This document shows positions 6,469 through 14,738 of a stretch of 48,536 bases of DNA, piece by piece. Both the position numbers and the translations under genes were made by a program. Source of the stretch: Actinomadura sp. GC306 (GTDB taxonomy: Bacteria; Actinomycetota; Actinomycetes; Streptosporangiales; Streptosporangiaceae). The notes beneath the pieces are model-generated. The model saw only the letters and a list, made by a program, of their open reading frames with translations. It did no database searches and was not told where the DNA came from. The stretch is from positions 1-48,536 of the forward strand of contig NZ_SMKM01000016.1 in NCBI RefSeq assembly GCF_004348665.1, in the 5' to 3' direction. The number at the start of each line of letters is the position of its first letter. Position 1 is the stretch's first letter.

Positions 6469-7872
6469 TCAGGGGCGGGGCGCGGCCCCGTACCGCTCCC
6501 TGAGGACCCGCCGGAGCACCTTGCCGGACGGCAGGCGGGGGATCTCCGGCACGAGCACGACCCGGCGGGGCCGCTTGTAGGAGGCGAGCCGCTCGCCGAC
6601 CAGCGCCGCGAGCGCGGCGGGGTCGGCCGTGCCGCGCGGTTCCACGGCCGCGACGATGGCCTCCCCGTCGGCCGGGTCGGGGATCCCGAAGACCGCGCAG
6701 TCGGCGACGTCCGGGTGGCCGTGCAGCACGGCCTCGACCTCCGCGGGCGCGACCTGGAAGCCGCGCACCTTGATCATCTCCTTGGTCCGGTCGGTGAGCC
6801 GCAGCCGGCCGTCCGCGTCGAGCCGGCCGACGTCGCCCGTCCGGTACCAGCCGCCGTCCATGACCTGCGCCGTCGCGGCGGCGGGGAGGTAGCCGGCCAT
6901 CAGCGAGTCCGACCGCGCCTGGATCTCGCCGGTCTCGCCGGTGCCGACCGGTTCTCCCGTCTCCAGCGACACGACCCGCAGCTCCACGCCGGGGACGGCG
7001 CGTCCGGCGCTGTCGAGCCGCGCGTCGCCGAGCGGGTTGCAGGTGATGACGGGGAGCTCGCTGGCGCCGTAGGCCGGCACCCAGCCGACGCCGGTCCGGC
7101 GGGTCACGGTCTCGGCGACGCTGGGCGTCACCGGGGTCGCGCCCCACATGATGAAGCGCAGCGACGACAGGTCGTGGGACTCCAGGTCCGGGTGGGACGC
7201 GAGGGCCAGCGCGATCGGCGCGACGGCCATCTCCACCGTGATCCGGTCGGCCTCGATGTGGCGCAGGACCGCGTCGAGGGAGAAGCGGCGGTGCAGCCGC
7301 ATCCACACCCCCGTCTCCAGCGCGGTGACGATGTTGAGCAGCCCGAGGATGTGCGAGGGCGGTGTGGCGATCTGGATCCGGTCGCGGGCGGTGAGCTCTA
7401 GCGCGTCCCGCCAGTGCCGGACGGCCGCCCCCAGCGACGCGTGCGTGTGCCGGACGGCCTTCGGCAGGCCGGTCGTCCCGGAGCTGAAGACCAGGACCGC
7501 GTCCGCGCCGGGGCCGAGAGCGGGAAACGGCCCGCCGCCGGGTTCGACCGGCTCGTCCAGGTGCAGCATCGGCATCAGCTCGGCCAGCACCGGGTGGTCG
7601 CCCACGGCATGGGCGGGCTCGGTCACCGCGAGGGCGTGCTCGGTCTCGGCGCGTTTCCAGGCGGGGCTGAGCAGGACGACCGCCGCGCCGAGCCGCCAGA
7701 TCGCCAGGACCGCGACCACGAACTCGGGCCGGTTGGACGACATGAGCGCGACCCGCTCACCCGCCCGCACGCCACGCCGCGCAAGGGTCGCGGCGAGCCC
7801 GTCGGCGAGGGCCTCCAGTTGCGCGAGCGTGAACTCCCGGTCCTCGAACGCGAGAGCCGCCCGGTCGTTCAT
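6469..7872 (-). CDS. AMP-forming acyl-CoA synthetase/ligase
   Basis: A 467-residue member of the ANL superfamily that activates a carboxylic acid to its CoA thioester through an acyl-AMP. The P-loop is VFSSGTTGLPKAVRHTH, A5 is YGASELPVITCN, the A7/A8 hinge is YRTGDVGRLDADGRL then DRTKEMIKVRGFQV, and the catalytic lysine lies in PSGKVLRRVL at the C-terminus. It is a little shorter than typical (500-550 aa), with a compact N-terminus. Its ATG overlaps the stop of the CoA-transferase remnant (ATGA), so it was probably the downstream member of an amidohydrolase - CoA-transferase - ligase operon. The acid it activates cannot be told from sequence. Confidence 0.93.
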   Translation of the reverse strand: MNDRAALAFEDREFTLAQLEALADGLAATLARRGVRAGERVALMSSNRPEFVVAVLAIWRLGAAVVLLSPAWKRAETEHALAVTEPAHAVGDHPVLAELMPMLHLDEPVEPGGGPFPALGPGADAVLVFSSGTTGLPKAVRHTHASLGAAVRHWRDALELTARDRIQIATPPSHILGLLNIVTALETGVWMRLHRRFSLDAVLRHIEADRITVEMAVAPIALALASHPDLESHDLSSLRFIMWGATPVTPSVAETVTRRTGVGWVPAYGASELPVITCNPLGDARLDSAGRAVPGVELRVVSLETGEPVGTGETGEIQARSDSLMAGYLPAAATAQVMDGGWYRTGDVGRLDADGRLRLTDRTKEMIKVRGFQVAPAEVEAVLHGHPDVADCAVFGIPDPADGEAIVAAVEPRGTADPAALAALVGERLASYKRPRRVVLVPEIPRLPSGKVLRRVLRERYGAAPRP

Positions 7873-8051
7873 TTCACGGCCTCCGTCACCTCGTCGTCGT
7901 GCTCCCCGAGCGCCGGCGGCGGGCCGTAGGCGGGTTCGCAGCCCGCGGCACGGACCGGGCTGCCGACGAGCCGGAAGCCCCCGGCCTCCACGATTATCTC
8001 CGGGGCGGCGTGGAGGGCCTCCGGGAGGGTGCGCAGGTCCGTGCCGCGTCG
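7869..8051 (-). pseudogene. C-terminal remnant of a CaiB/BaiF (class III) CoA-transferase
   Basis: Between the amidohydrolase stop (8072) and the ligase start lies an open frame of about 60 codons ending GFRLVGSPVRAAG, then YGPPPALGEHDDEVTEAVK. The combination (V)GSPVR followed by PPPALGEHxDEV is the standard C-terminus of CaiB/BaiF CoA-transferases, proteins of about 400 aa. Everything upstream, including the catalytic aspartate, is missing. The frame has no convincing start codon: it emerges directly from the end of the amidohydrolase gene in another frame. Its TGA overlaps the ligase ATG, preserving the old operon coupling. This is a deletion remnant. Confidence 0.75.
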
Positions 8052-8071
8052 CTCATCGGCCCGGCGCCCGG

Positions 8072-9250
8072 TCAGACCGACATCAGCCGGGCGAGGTTGC
8101 CGCCCATGATCTTCGCCTGGTCGGCCTCGCCGAGCCGGCCGAGCGCGTCGACGTAGCTGACCGGGTCGGCCAGGCCCTCGGGGTGCGGGTAGTCCGAGCC
8201 GAACAGCACCCGGTCGACGCCGATGAGGCCCGCGAGCTCGGCCATGTCCTCCTCCCAGAAGGGGCTGACGTGGACGTTGCGCCTCACCGCCTCGACCGGG
8301 TCCTCGGCGAACGCCTCCGGGGCCTTCTTGTAGACGTCGGCCAGGTCGTTCAGCAGCGGCTCCACCCAGGTCGAGCCGTTCTCGATGACGGTGATCTTCA
8401 GCTCGGGGAACCGGGAGAGCAGGCCGTGCGCGGCCATCGAGCCGACCGCGTCGGTGACCGGGCGCCACTGGCTCAGCATCCGGAAGGCGTTGGTCTTGAA
8501 CGGCAGCATCTCCGAGCCGCGGCCCTCCCAGTCGCTGCTGTACCGGCTGTAGCCGCTGTCGGACGAGTGCATCCCGATCACGACGCCCTCCTCCACCACC
8601 CGTTTCCAGAACGGGTCGAACTCGGGCAGCGCGAACGAGCGCGGGCCCCGGTACCCGGGGACCGGCGCGGGCCGGAGCAGCACGCACTTGGCGCCGCGCT
8701 CCAGGCACCAGTCGAGCTCGGCGATCGCCTTCTCGACCACGGGCAGGCTGATGACCGGTGTGGTGAAGATGCGGTCCTTGTAGTTGAACGACCATTCCTC
8801 GTGCAGCCACTGGTTGAGGGAGTGGACGACCACGTGGATCAGGTCGGGGTCATCGCGCATCCGCTCCTCGATGAGGCTGGCCAGGGTCGGGAACATCAGC
8901 GTCCGCTGGATGCCGAGCTCGTCCATCAACTCAAGGCGCGGGCCCGGCTCGCGGAAGGCCGGGATGGAGCGCATGGGCTCGCCGAAGATCTCCCGGCGGC
9001 TCTTGCCCTCGGGGTTGCCGTGGCGGAAGTAGTCCTCCATGGCGCCCGGCCGGGCGACCACCTCGAACGTCGGGTTCGGGATGTAGTCGCTGATCTGGCC
9101 GCGGATCGCGATCTTCGTGCGGCCCCGGACCTGCACGTACTGGATCGCGCCCGCGTACTCCTTCGGCAGGTGCCTGGTCAGCGCGTCCTCGGTCTCGTAC
9201 AGGTGGTTGTCCGCGTCGAACAGCGGATACGGCAGCGCACGCGACGGCAT
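8072..9250 (-). CDS. Amidohydrolase-2 (PF04909) TIM-barrel protein, copy 1
   Basis: A 392-residue metal-dependent hydrolase or decarboxylase of the amidohydrolase-2 family. The first metal motif is FDADNHLYE (D-x-H type) at residues 11-19. A mid-barrel histidine lies in GMHSSDSGYSRY and the C-terminal GSDYPHPEG supplies the last aspartate. The family includes ring-cleavage decarboxylases (ACMSD, gamma-resorcylate decarboxylase) and lactone or amide hydrolases; the exact reaction is unknown. ATG at 9250 is chosen for its GGGAGGA ribosome site; longer versions would run through the operator at 9273. It closely resembles the copy at 34197 (same GSDYPHPEGL and NSGY-type segments). Confidence 0.9.
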   Translation of the reverse strand: MPSRALPYPLFDADNHLYETEDALTRHLPKEYAGAIQYVQVRGRTKIAIRGQISDYIPNPTFEVVARPGAMEDYFRHGNPEGKSRREIFGEPMRSIPAFREPGPRLELMDELGIQRTLMFPTLASLIEERMRDDPDLIHVVVHSLNQWLHEEWSFNYKDRIFTTPVISLPVVEKAIAELDWCLERGAKCVLLRPAPVPGYRGPRSFALPEFDPFWKRVVEEGVVIGMHSSDSGYSRYSSDWEGRGSEMLPFKTNAFRMLSQWRPVTDAVGSMAAHGLLSRFPELKITVIENGSTWVEPLLNDLADVYKKAPEAFAEDPVEAVRRNVHVSPFWEEDMAELAGLIGVDRVLFGSDYPHPEGLADPVSYVDALGRLGEADQAKIMGGNLARLMSV

Positions 9251-9272
9251 GAGATCCTCCCTTGCTGGTACT

Positions 9273-9287
9273 GAGAAGCTTATTCTC
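9273..9287. promoter_or_regulatory. Motif A operator upstream of the amidohydrolase-ligase operon
   Basis: GAGAAGCTTATTCTC has 5-bp perfect arms and the ATTCTCGCA right half shared with the 10280 site. It lies 23 bp before the amidohydrolase ATG on the minus strand. The rest of the 183-bp spacer up to 9433 shows nothing else I can support. Confidence 0.6.
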
Positions 9288-9433
9288 GCATGGTGCCTAT
9301 GGCAATGCGGCACGGGCGGCGAGAGAAGCGCGGCCCCGAGGCCGCGCTGGCGTTCGCCGGCCTGTGGGTGGCGGACGCGCACTGGCGGGCGGCGGGAAGG
9401 CCGTGCACCGCGCCCGCTGACCGCCGGGGCGGG

Positions 9434-10243
9434 TCAGGCCCGCGGCGCGGACGCCGCCGCCAGCGCGGCGAGGGCCGGTTCCAGGGCGCCGAGGTCGCAG
9501 CCGGCCTCCGCGGCGGCCGTGCGGACGACCTCCACGTCCTTGCCGACGAATCCGCCCGCCGCCTGTGCGAACGCCGCGACCGAGCCGCGCGCCGCCACCC
9601 CGGCCAGGGCGCGGCTCGCGGCGCTGCCCGAGGTGAGGGCGCCGAGGAGGGCGGCCTCCGCCACACCGAGCCGGTCGCCGAGCCGGACCGCCTCGGAGAT
9701 CAGCCCGATCTGCGCCGCGAACAGGGCGTTGTTGACGAGTTTCACGCGCAGGCCCGCGCCCGCCGGGCCGGCGTGCAGCACCGGGTCGCCGTAGGCGCTC
9801 AGGGCGGGGCGGACCGCGGCCACGTCCTCGTCCCGGCCGCCCACGAAGAGGGTGATCCGGCCCGCCTCGACATCGTGCGGCCCTCCGCTCACCGGGGCGT
9901 CGACCACGTGGACGCCGTACCGCGCGGCACGGGCGGCGACGGCCTCGACCGTGCGTGGGCTCGCGGTCGTGTGGACGACGACCACCGAGCCGGCCGGCAT
10001 CCCGGCGAGCAGCGCGTCCCCGCACACGTCCCCGACCTGCTCGTCGGTGAAGACGCACACGAGGACGGCATCGGCCGCGCCGCCGACCTCCGCCAGGCCG
10101 TCGACGGGGCGGGCGCCCTCATCCGCGAGCGCGACGCGCGCCCCGGGCGTCCGGCCGAGCACGCGGACCTCGTGTCCCGCGCCGACGAGGCGCCGCACCA
10201 TCGGACGTCCCAGCCGCCCGGCTCCCACGAACCCGAGCCGCAT
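9434..10243 (-). CDS. NAD(P)-dependent beta-hydroxyacid dehydrogenase (3-hydroxyisobutyrate dehydrogenase family)
   Basis: A 269-residue protein with the N-terminal Rossmann motif GAGRLGRPMVRRL at 7-19, the substrate-binding DAPVSGGPHDVEAG and the catalytic lysine in LRVKLVNNALF, all hallmarks of the 3-hydroxyisobutyrate / 6-phosphogluconate / tartronate semialdehyde reductase family. It would oxidise a beta-hydroxy acid or reduce a semialdehyde. It is somewhat short (family about 290-300 aa), lacking part of the last helices. It is transcribed away from the gene at 10316 with a motif A-like site between them. Confidence 0.88.
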   Translation of the reverse strand: MRLGFVGAGRLGRPMVRRLVGAGHEVRVLGRTPGARVALADEGARPVDGLAEVGGAADAVLVCVFTDEQVGDVCGDALLAGMPAGSVVVVHTTASPRTVEAVAARAARYGVHVVDAPVSGGPHDVEAGRITLFVGGRDEDVAAVRPALSAYGDPVLHAGPAGAGLRVKLVNNALFAAQIGLISEAVRLGDRLGVAEAALLGALTSGSAASRALAGVAARGSVAAFAQAAGGFVGKDVEVVRTAAAEAGCDLGALEPALAALAAASAPRA

Positions 10244-10279
10244 CGCCCACCTCCCACGATATTGACCATCTCCGCAATC

Positions 10280-10294
10280 GAAATTAGCATTCTC
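10280..10294. promoter_or_regulatory. Motif A-like operator in a divergent promoter
   Basis: GAAATTAGCATTCTC keeps the right half ATTCTCGCA exactly and a weaker left half. It lies midway between the divergent starts at 10243 (minus) and 10316 (plus), and is nearly identical to the element at 2260. Confidence 0.5.
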
Positions 10295-10315
10295 GCATTC
10301 AGAGAGCGAGGTTCG

Positions 10316-11362
10316 ATGACCGATGCCCGGCAGTCGCGGTACCGGGTCGTGCAGTGGGCGACCGGGAACATCGGCACCCGCGCGCTGCGCGCCGTCATCG
10401 AGCATCCCCGGCTGGACCTGGCCGGCGTCTACGTCCACACCAGCGCCAAGGCCGGGCGGGACGCCGGCGAGCTGTGCGGGCTCGGCCCGGCCGGCGTCGC
10501 CGCCACCCGCGACATCGGCGAGATCACGGCGCTCGGCGCCGACTGCGTCCTCTACATGCCGCGCGCCTGCGACTTCGGCGAGGTCTGCCGGCTGCTGGAG
10601 TCGGGGGCGAACATCGTCACGACCAGGGGCGAGTTCCACCACCCGGGCAGCCTCGACCCGGCGGTGCGCGAGCGCGTCGAGCGGGCGTGCGAGCGCGGCG
10701 GCGCGTCGATCCACAGCACCGGCAGCAGCCCCGGCTTCGTCTCTGAGGCGCTCCCGCTGGTGCTGACCTCGATCCAGCGGCGGCTGGACGGGCTGACGAT
10801 CGACGAGTACGCGGACCTCTCCCGGCGCGACTCCCCCGGCCTGCTCTTCGACGTGATGGGCTTCGGGAAGCCGCCGGCTGAGTTCGACCGGGCGCGGCTC
10901 TCGCACGGGCGCGCGAGCTTCGGGCCGTCGCTGCGGCTGGTGGCCGAGGCGCTCGGGATGCCGCTCGACTCGGTCGAGGCCGGCGGGGAGGCGGCGACCG
11001 CGTCCCGCCGCACCGCCATCGCCGCCGGGACGCTGGAACCCGGCACGGTGGCCGCGCAGCGGCTCACGGTGTCGGGGATGCGCGGCGGCCGCCCGGTACT
11101 GCGCTTCCGGGCCGTCTGGTACTGCACCGCCGACCTCGATCCGGCGTGGGACGTCCGCCCCACCGGCTGGCACGTCACGGTCGACGGCGACGCGCCGCTC
11201 GACGTCGAGCTGCGCTTTCCCGTGCCGCTGGAGCGGATGGCGGCCACGTCGCCCGCCTACACGGCCAACCGCGCCGTCAACGCGGTGCCGTTCGTCTGCG
11301 CGGCGGCCCCGGGCATCCGGACGGCCACCGACCTCCCCCACATCCTCGCGACGCTCGGCTGA
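10316..11362 (+). CDS. DapB-like NAD(P)-binding oxidoreductase
   Basis: A 348-residue protein whose N-terminus YRVVQWATGNIGTRALRAVI is the nucleotide-binding motif of the dihydrodipicolinate reductase-like / 2,4-diaminopentanoate dehydrogenase group. Further family marks are LYMPRACDFGEVCRLLESG, NIVTTRGEFHHP and STGSSPGF. The C-terminal half has the conserved alpha/beta substrate domain. Such proteins are common in actinobacterial lipid and steroid gene clusters, but their reaction is generally not established, so no substrate is given. ATG at 10316 lies shortly after the shared divergent operator. Confidence 0.85.
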   Translation: MTDARQSRYRVVQWATGNIGTRALRAVIEHPRLDLAGVYVHTSAKAGRDAGELCGLGPAGVAATRDIGEITALGADCVLYMPRACDFGEVCRLLESGANIVTTRGEFHHPGSLDPAVRERVERACERGGASIHSTGSSPGFVSEALPLVLTSIQRRLDGLTIDEYADLSRRDSPGLLFDVMGFGKPPAEFDRARLSHGRASFGPSLRLVAEALGMPLDSVEAGGEAATASRRTAIAAGTLEPGTVAAQRLTVSGMRGGRPVLRFRAVWYCTADLDPAWDVRPTGWHVTVDGDAPLDVELRFPVPLERMAATSPAYTANRAVNAVPFVCAAAPGIRTATDLPHILATLG

Positions 11363-11415
11363 TGGCGCCGCGAGTCCTCCCACGTCAAGCACTGTAGAGT
11401 CTTGTTCTAAAATGC

Positions 11416-11430
11416 GATAATATCATTCTC
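11416..11430. promoter_or_regulatory. Motif A operator upstream of the molybdenum hydroxylase operon
   Basis: GATAATATCATTCTC differs from the perfect motif at one arm position and is followed by GC as at most other sites. TAATAT at 11418-11423 inside it could also serve as a -10 element, which would place a bound repressor on the promoter. It is 46 bp before the first ribosome site (AAGGGAGG). Confidence 0.55.
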
Positions 11431-11476
11431 GCGCGGTCGGCCGGCCCCTCCGCGAGCCCCGCAAGGGAGGTCCCTG

Positions 11477-11542
11477 GTGAGCGACACCGACCCGGTCGAC
11501 CTGCACGGCCCGGCGGGCCCGCCGGGCGGGTGGCGCGGATGA
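11477..11542 (+). other. Possible 21-codon leader frame coupled to the molybdenum hydroxylase gene
   Basis: GTG at 11477 follows a strong AAGGGAGG ribosome site and opens a 21-codon frame (starting SDTDPVDLHGP, rich in Gly/Pro) whose TGA overlaps the large-subunit ATG at 11539 (ATGA). The large subunit has only a weak ribosome site of its own, so this frame may deliver ribosomes to it. It may be a regulatory leader or the trimmed start of a lost gene. No homology was recognised. Confidence 0.4.
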
Positions 11543-13866
11543 GCGCGGCGCCCGCCGCCGCCCGGTACGCGGGGACGCGCGTGCCCCGGGTCGAGGACGC
11601 GCGGCTGCTGACCGGCCACGGCACCTTCGTGGACGACGTGGTGCGCCCCGGCATGCTGCACGCGTGCTTCGTGCGCAGCCCGATGGCACGGGCCCGCATC
11701 GCGGGCATCGACGCCTCGGAGGCGCTGGCCCTGGACGGCGTCCACGCGGTGTTCACGGCCGCGGACCTCAACCCGGACGTGCGGGAGCAGTGGTACACGC
11801 TGACCGGCCGCGACATCCCCGACACCCCGCGCCCGCCGCTGGCCGAGGACGAGGTCAGGTTCGCCGGGGACCCGGTGGCCCTGGTCGTCGCCGCCGACCG
11901 GTACATCGCCGAGGACGCGGCCGAGCTCGTCGCCGTCGACTACGAGCCCCTGCCGCCGGTCGCGGACTACGTCACCGCGCGCGACTCGGACGAGCTGGTC
12001 CACGCCGCCTACCCGGGCAACCTCGCGGGCGAGCTGGCCGGCCCGCCCTTCGCGGAGCTCGCCCCCGTCTTCGACGAGGCGGCGCTGGTCGTCCGGGAGA
12101 CGATCTACCAGCAGGCGTACGTGCCGGTGCCCATGGAGACGCGCGGGATCGTGGCGGAGTGGTCGGCGTCCACCGGCGAGCTGGCGGTCTGGACGGGGAC
12201 CCAGTCGCCGCACGAGGTCCGGCTGTTCGCCTCCCGGCTGCTCGGGCTGCCCGAGCACCGGGTGCGGGTCGTCGCGCGCGACACCGGCGGCGGGTTCGGG
12301 CAGAAGGTCGTGCCGCAGCGCGAGGACATGTGCGTCCTGCTCGCGGCGCGGAAGGTGCCCGGCGCGCTGAAGTGGATCGAGGACCGCCGGGAGAACCTGA
12401 TGTCGGCGGGGCAGGCGCGGCACGCGCACGCCGACGCGCGGATCGCCCTCGACTCCGCCGGGACGATCCTGGCGGCCGCGATCGACTACACCGAGGACGT
12501 GGGCGCCTACCCGGTGCCGTGGCCGGTCGGGAACGCCGCGGCCGTCGGGATGTTCTTCCCCGGCCCGTACCGGGTGCCGCGGGCGACGTGGTCCACGGCG
12601 TGCGTGTTCTCCAACACCTCGGGGCGCAGCGCCTACCGGGGGCCGTGGCAGTACGAGTCGCTGGCGCGGGAGGTGCTGCTGGACGACGCGGCCCGCCGCC
12701 TCGGCATGGACCCGGCCGAGCTGCGCCGCCGCAACCTGCTCCGGCGGGACGAGATGCCGTACTTCAACCCCAACGGCATGCCCTACAGCGACATCACGCC
12801 GCTGGAGACGTTCGAGCAGGCGCTCGGCATGCTCGACTACGACGCGTTCCGCAAGGAGCAGGAGCGCGCCCGCGCGGAGGGCCGCTACCTGGGCGTGGGC
12901 ACGTGCACCTACGTCGAGCCGACCACGGCCATGGTCGGGCTGCACAGCACCGAGGGCGCCACGATCAGGATCGAGCCGTCCGGCAAGGTCAACGTGTACG
13001 TGTCGGGCGGGTCCGCGGGCAACAGCCTCGAAACGGCCGCCGTGCAGCTCACCGCGGACGCGCTCGGCGTGGACATCGCCGACGTCGGCACCGTCCAGGG
13101 CGACACGGCGGTCACCCCGTTCGGCGGCGGCACGGGCGGCAGCCGGTCCGGCTCGATGATCGCGGGCGCGGTCGCCGAGACCGCGGCGGTGCTCCGCGAG
13201 CGGATCATCGCGATCGCCGCGCACCGGCTGGAGGCGGACGCGGCCGACATCGAGCTCGCCGGCGGGCGGGCCGCGGTCAGGGGCGTGCCGGAGTCGGGCC
13301 TGCCGCTCGCCGAGATCGCCGACCTCGCCTACTTCCGGCCGGGCGAACTGCCGCCCGGGGTCCCGGCGGGGCTGGAGGCCAGCGGGCGCTACCTGCCGGA
13401 GACCCCGATCATCTGGGTCAACGCGACCCACCTGTGCACCTGCGAGGTCGACGTCGCCACGGGCGCGGTGACGCTGCTGCGGTACATCGTCAGCGAGGAC
13501 TGCGGCCCGATGATCAACCCCGCCGTGGTGGAGGGGCAGATCGCGGGCGGCACCGTCCAGGGGATCGGCGGCGTCCTCTACGAGCACCTCGCGCACGACG
13601 ACGAGGGCAACCCCGTCACCACCACCTTCATGGACTACCTGCTCCCCACCTCCGCCGAGGTGCCCGAGATCGAGTACGGCCACATCGAGACGCCGTCGCC
13701 GGGGCCGGGCGGCTACAAGGGCGTCGGCGAGGGCGGCGCGATCGGGTCGCCGCCCGCGGTGGTCAACGCGGTCGCCGACGCGCTCGCGCCGTTCGGCGCG
13801 CGGATCACCCGGCTGCCGCTGACGCCGGAGCGGATCGCCTCGCTGGCACGGGGAGGGACCGGATGA
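11539..13866 (+). CDS. Xanthine dehydrogenase/CoxL-family molybdopterin-binding large subunit
   Basis: A 775-residue molybdenum hydroxylase large subunit. The N-terminal hammerhead domain runs from about residue 10 (GTRVPRVEDARLLTGHGTFVDD). The molybdopterin domains contain GTQSPHEVR, GGGFGQKV, the active-site loop AYRGPW at 365-370, GGGTGGSRSGSM, and the catalytic glutamate E731 in GVGEGGAIGSP. The active loop is not the VAYRCSFR of form I CO dehydrogenase, so CO oxidation is unlikely. The enzyme probably hydroxylates an aromatic, N-heterocyclic or CoA-bound substrate with water as oxygen donor. It is first in an L-M-S operon; its stop overlaps the next start (ATGA). Another start three codons upstream (GTG 11530) is possible. 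Confidence 0.93.
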   Translation: MSAAPAAARYAGTRVPRVEDARLLTGHGTFVDDVVRPGMLHACFVRSPMARARIAGIDASEALALDGVHAVFTAADLNPDVREQWYTLTGRDIPDTPRPPLAEDEVRFAGDPVALVVAADRYIAEDAAELVAVDYEPLPPVADYVTARDSDELVHAAYPGNLAGELAGPPFAELAPVFDEAALVVRETIYQQAYVPVPMETRGIVAEWSASTGELAVWTGTQSPHEVRLFASRLLGLPEHRVRVVARDTGGGFGQKVVPQREDMCVLLAARKVPGALKWIEDRRENLMSAGQARHAHADARIALDSAGTILAAAIDYTEDVGAYPVPWPVGNAAAVGMFFPGPYRVPRATWSTACVFSNTSGRSAYRGPWQYESLAREVLLDDAARRLGMDPAELRRRNLLRRDEMPYFNPNGMPYSDITPLETFEQALGMLDYDAFRKEQERARAEGRYLGVGTCTYVEPTTAMVGLHSTEGATIRIEPSGKVNVYVSGGSAGNSLETAAVQLTADALGVDIADVGTVQGDTAVTPFGGGTGGSRSGSMIAGAVAETAAVLRERIIAIAAHRLEADAADIELAGGRAAVRGVPESGLPLAEIADLAYFRPGELPPGVPAGLEASGRYLPETPIIWVNATHLCTCEVDVATGAVTLLRYIVSEDCGPMINPAVVEGQIAGGTVQGIGGVLYEHLAHDDEGNPVTTTFMDYLLPTSAEVPEIEYGHIETPSPGPGGYKGVGEGGAIGSPPAVVNAVADALAPFGARITRLPLTPERIASLARGGTG

Positions 13867-14738
13867 AGCCGGCACCGTTCGCCTACCACGCCCCGACCGG
13901 GGTCGGCGAGGCCGTGTCCCTGCTCGCGGACCTCGGCGAGGACGCCAAGGCCATCGCCGGCGGGCAGAGCCTCGTCCCGATGCTGGCGCTGCGGCTGGCG
14001 GCCTTCGAGCACCTCGTCGACCTCGGCCGCGTGGCGGGGCTGCGCGGCATCGAGCGGCGCGGCGACGACCTCTGGGTCGGCGCGGGCACCACCCAGGCCG
14101 CGGTCGAGCGCTCGGCGGACGTCGCCCGGGACGTGCCGCTGCTGGCCCGCGCCACCCCGCTGATCGGCCACTTCCAGATCCGCAACCGCGGCACCGTCGG
14201 CGGGTCGATGGCCCACGCCGACGCCGCGGCCGAGTACCCGGCGGTCGCGCTGGCGCTCGGCGCGCGGTTCGAGGCGCGGTCGCCGCGCGGAACCCGGACC
14301 GTCCCCGCCGACCGGTTCTTCACCGACCTGTGGAGCACCGACCTGGCGCCGGACGAACTGCTGACCGGGATCTCCTTCCCGGTGTGGCGCGGCCGGTGCG
14401 GGTTCGCGATCGAGGAGTTCGCCCGGCGCGCCGGCGACTTCGCACTCGCCGGCGCCGCGGTCGCCGTGGAACTCGGCGACGACGCGCGGATCGCCCGCTG
14501 CGGCATCGGGCTGTTCGGACTCGGCCCGACGGCGCTGCGCGCGGCGGCGGCGGAGGCCGCGCTCACCGGCACCGCCGCGCACGACGCCACCGGCGACGAG
14601 GTGGGCCGCACCGTGCTGGCGGCGCTGGAGTCCGTCCCCGCGGACCTGCACGCGTCCGCCGAGCACCGCAGACGTATCGGCGCCGTCGTCGTGGCGCGCG
14701 CCTGGCGACGGGCCCTCCAGGAGGCCGGCGATGCCTGA
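13863..14738 (+). CDS. FAD-binding medium subunit of the molybdenum hydroxylase (CoxM/XdhB-like)
   Basis: A 291-residue protein with the two FAD-binding signatures of the family: AGGQSLVPMLALRL near residues 37-50 and RNRGTVGGSMAHADAAAEYP near 109-128. The C-terminal CO-dehydrogenase flavoprotein domain follows. It passes electrons from the 2Fe-2S subunit to an acceptor, and the YP after the second motif is usual. Its start overlaps the large-subunit stop and its end overlaps the start of the small subunit by 8 bp, so the three are made together. Confidence 0.94.
   Translation: MKPAPFAYHAPTGVGEAVSLLADLGEDAKAIAGGQSLVPMLALRLAAFEHLVDLGRVAGLRGIERRGDDLWVGAGTTQAAVERSADVARDVPLLARATPLIGHFQIRNRGTVGGSMAHADAAAEYPAVALALGARFEARSPRGTRTVPADRFFTDLWSTDLAPDELLTGISFPVWRGRCGFAIEEFARRAGDFALAGAAVAVELGDDARIARCGIGLFGLGPTALRAAAAEAALTGTAAHDATGDEVGRTVLAALESVPADLHASAEHRRRIGAVVVARAWRRALQEAGDA

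Noticed and set aside
9417-9437. Possible hairpin terminator (CTGACC and GGTCAG) at the end of the 9434 gene
   Set aside because: The stem is only 6 bp, it includes the stop codon of the gene and has no T-tract; chance is likely in such GC-rich DNA.
11407-13875. 822-codon minus-strand open frame over the molybdenum hydroxylase large subunit
   Set aside because: Antisense shadow: low-complexity Arg/Gly/Asp/Val translation, no motif, fully overlapping a gene with clear active-site residues.
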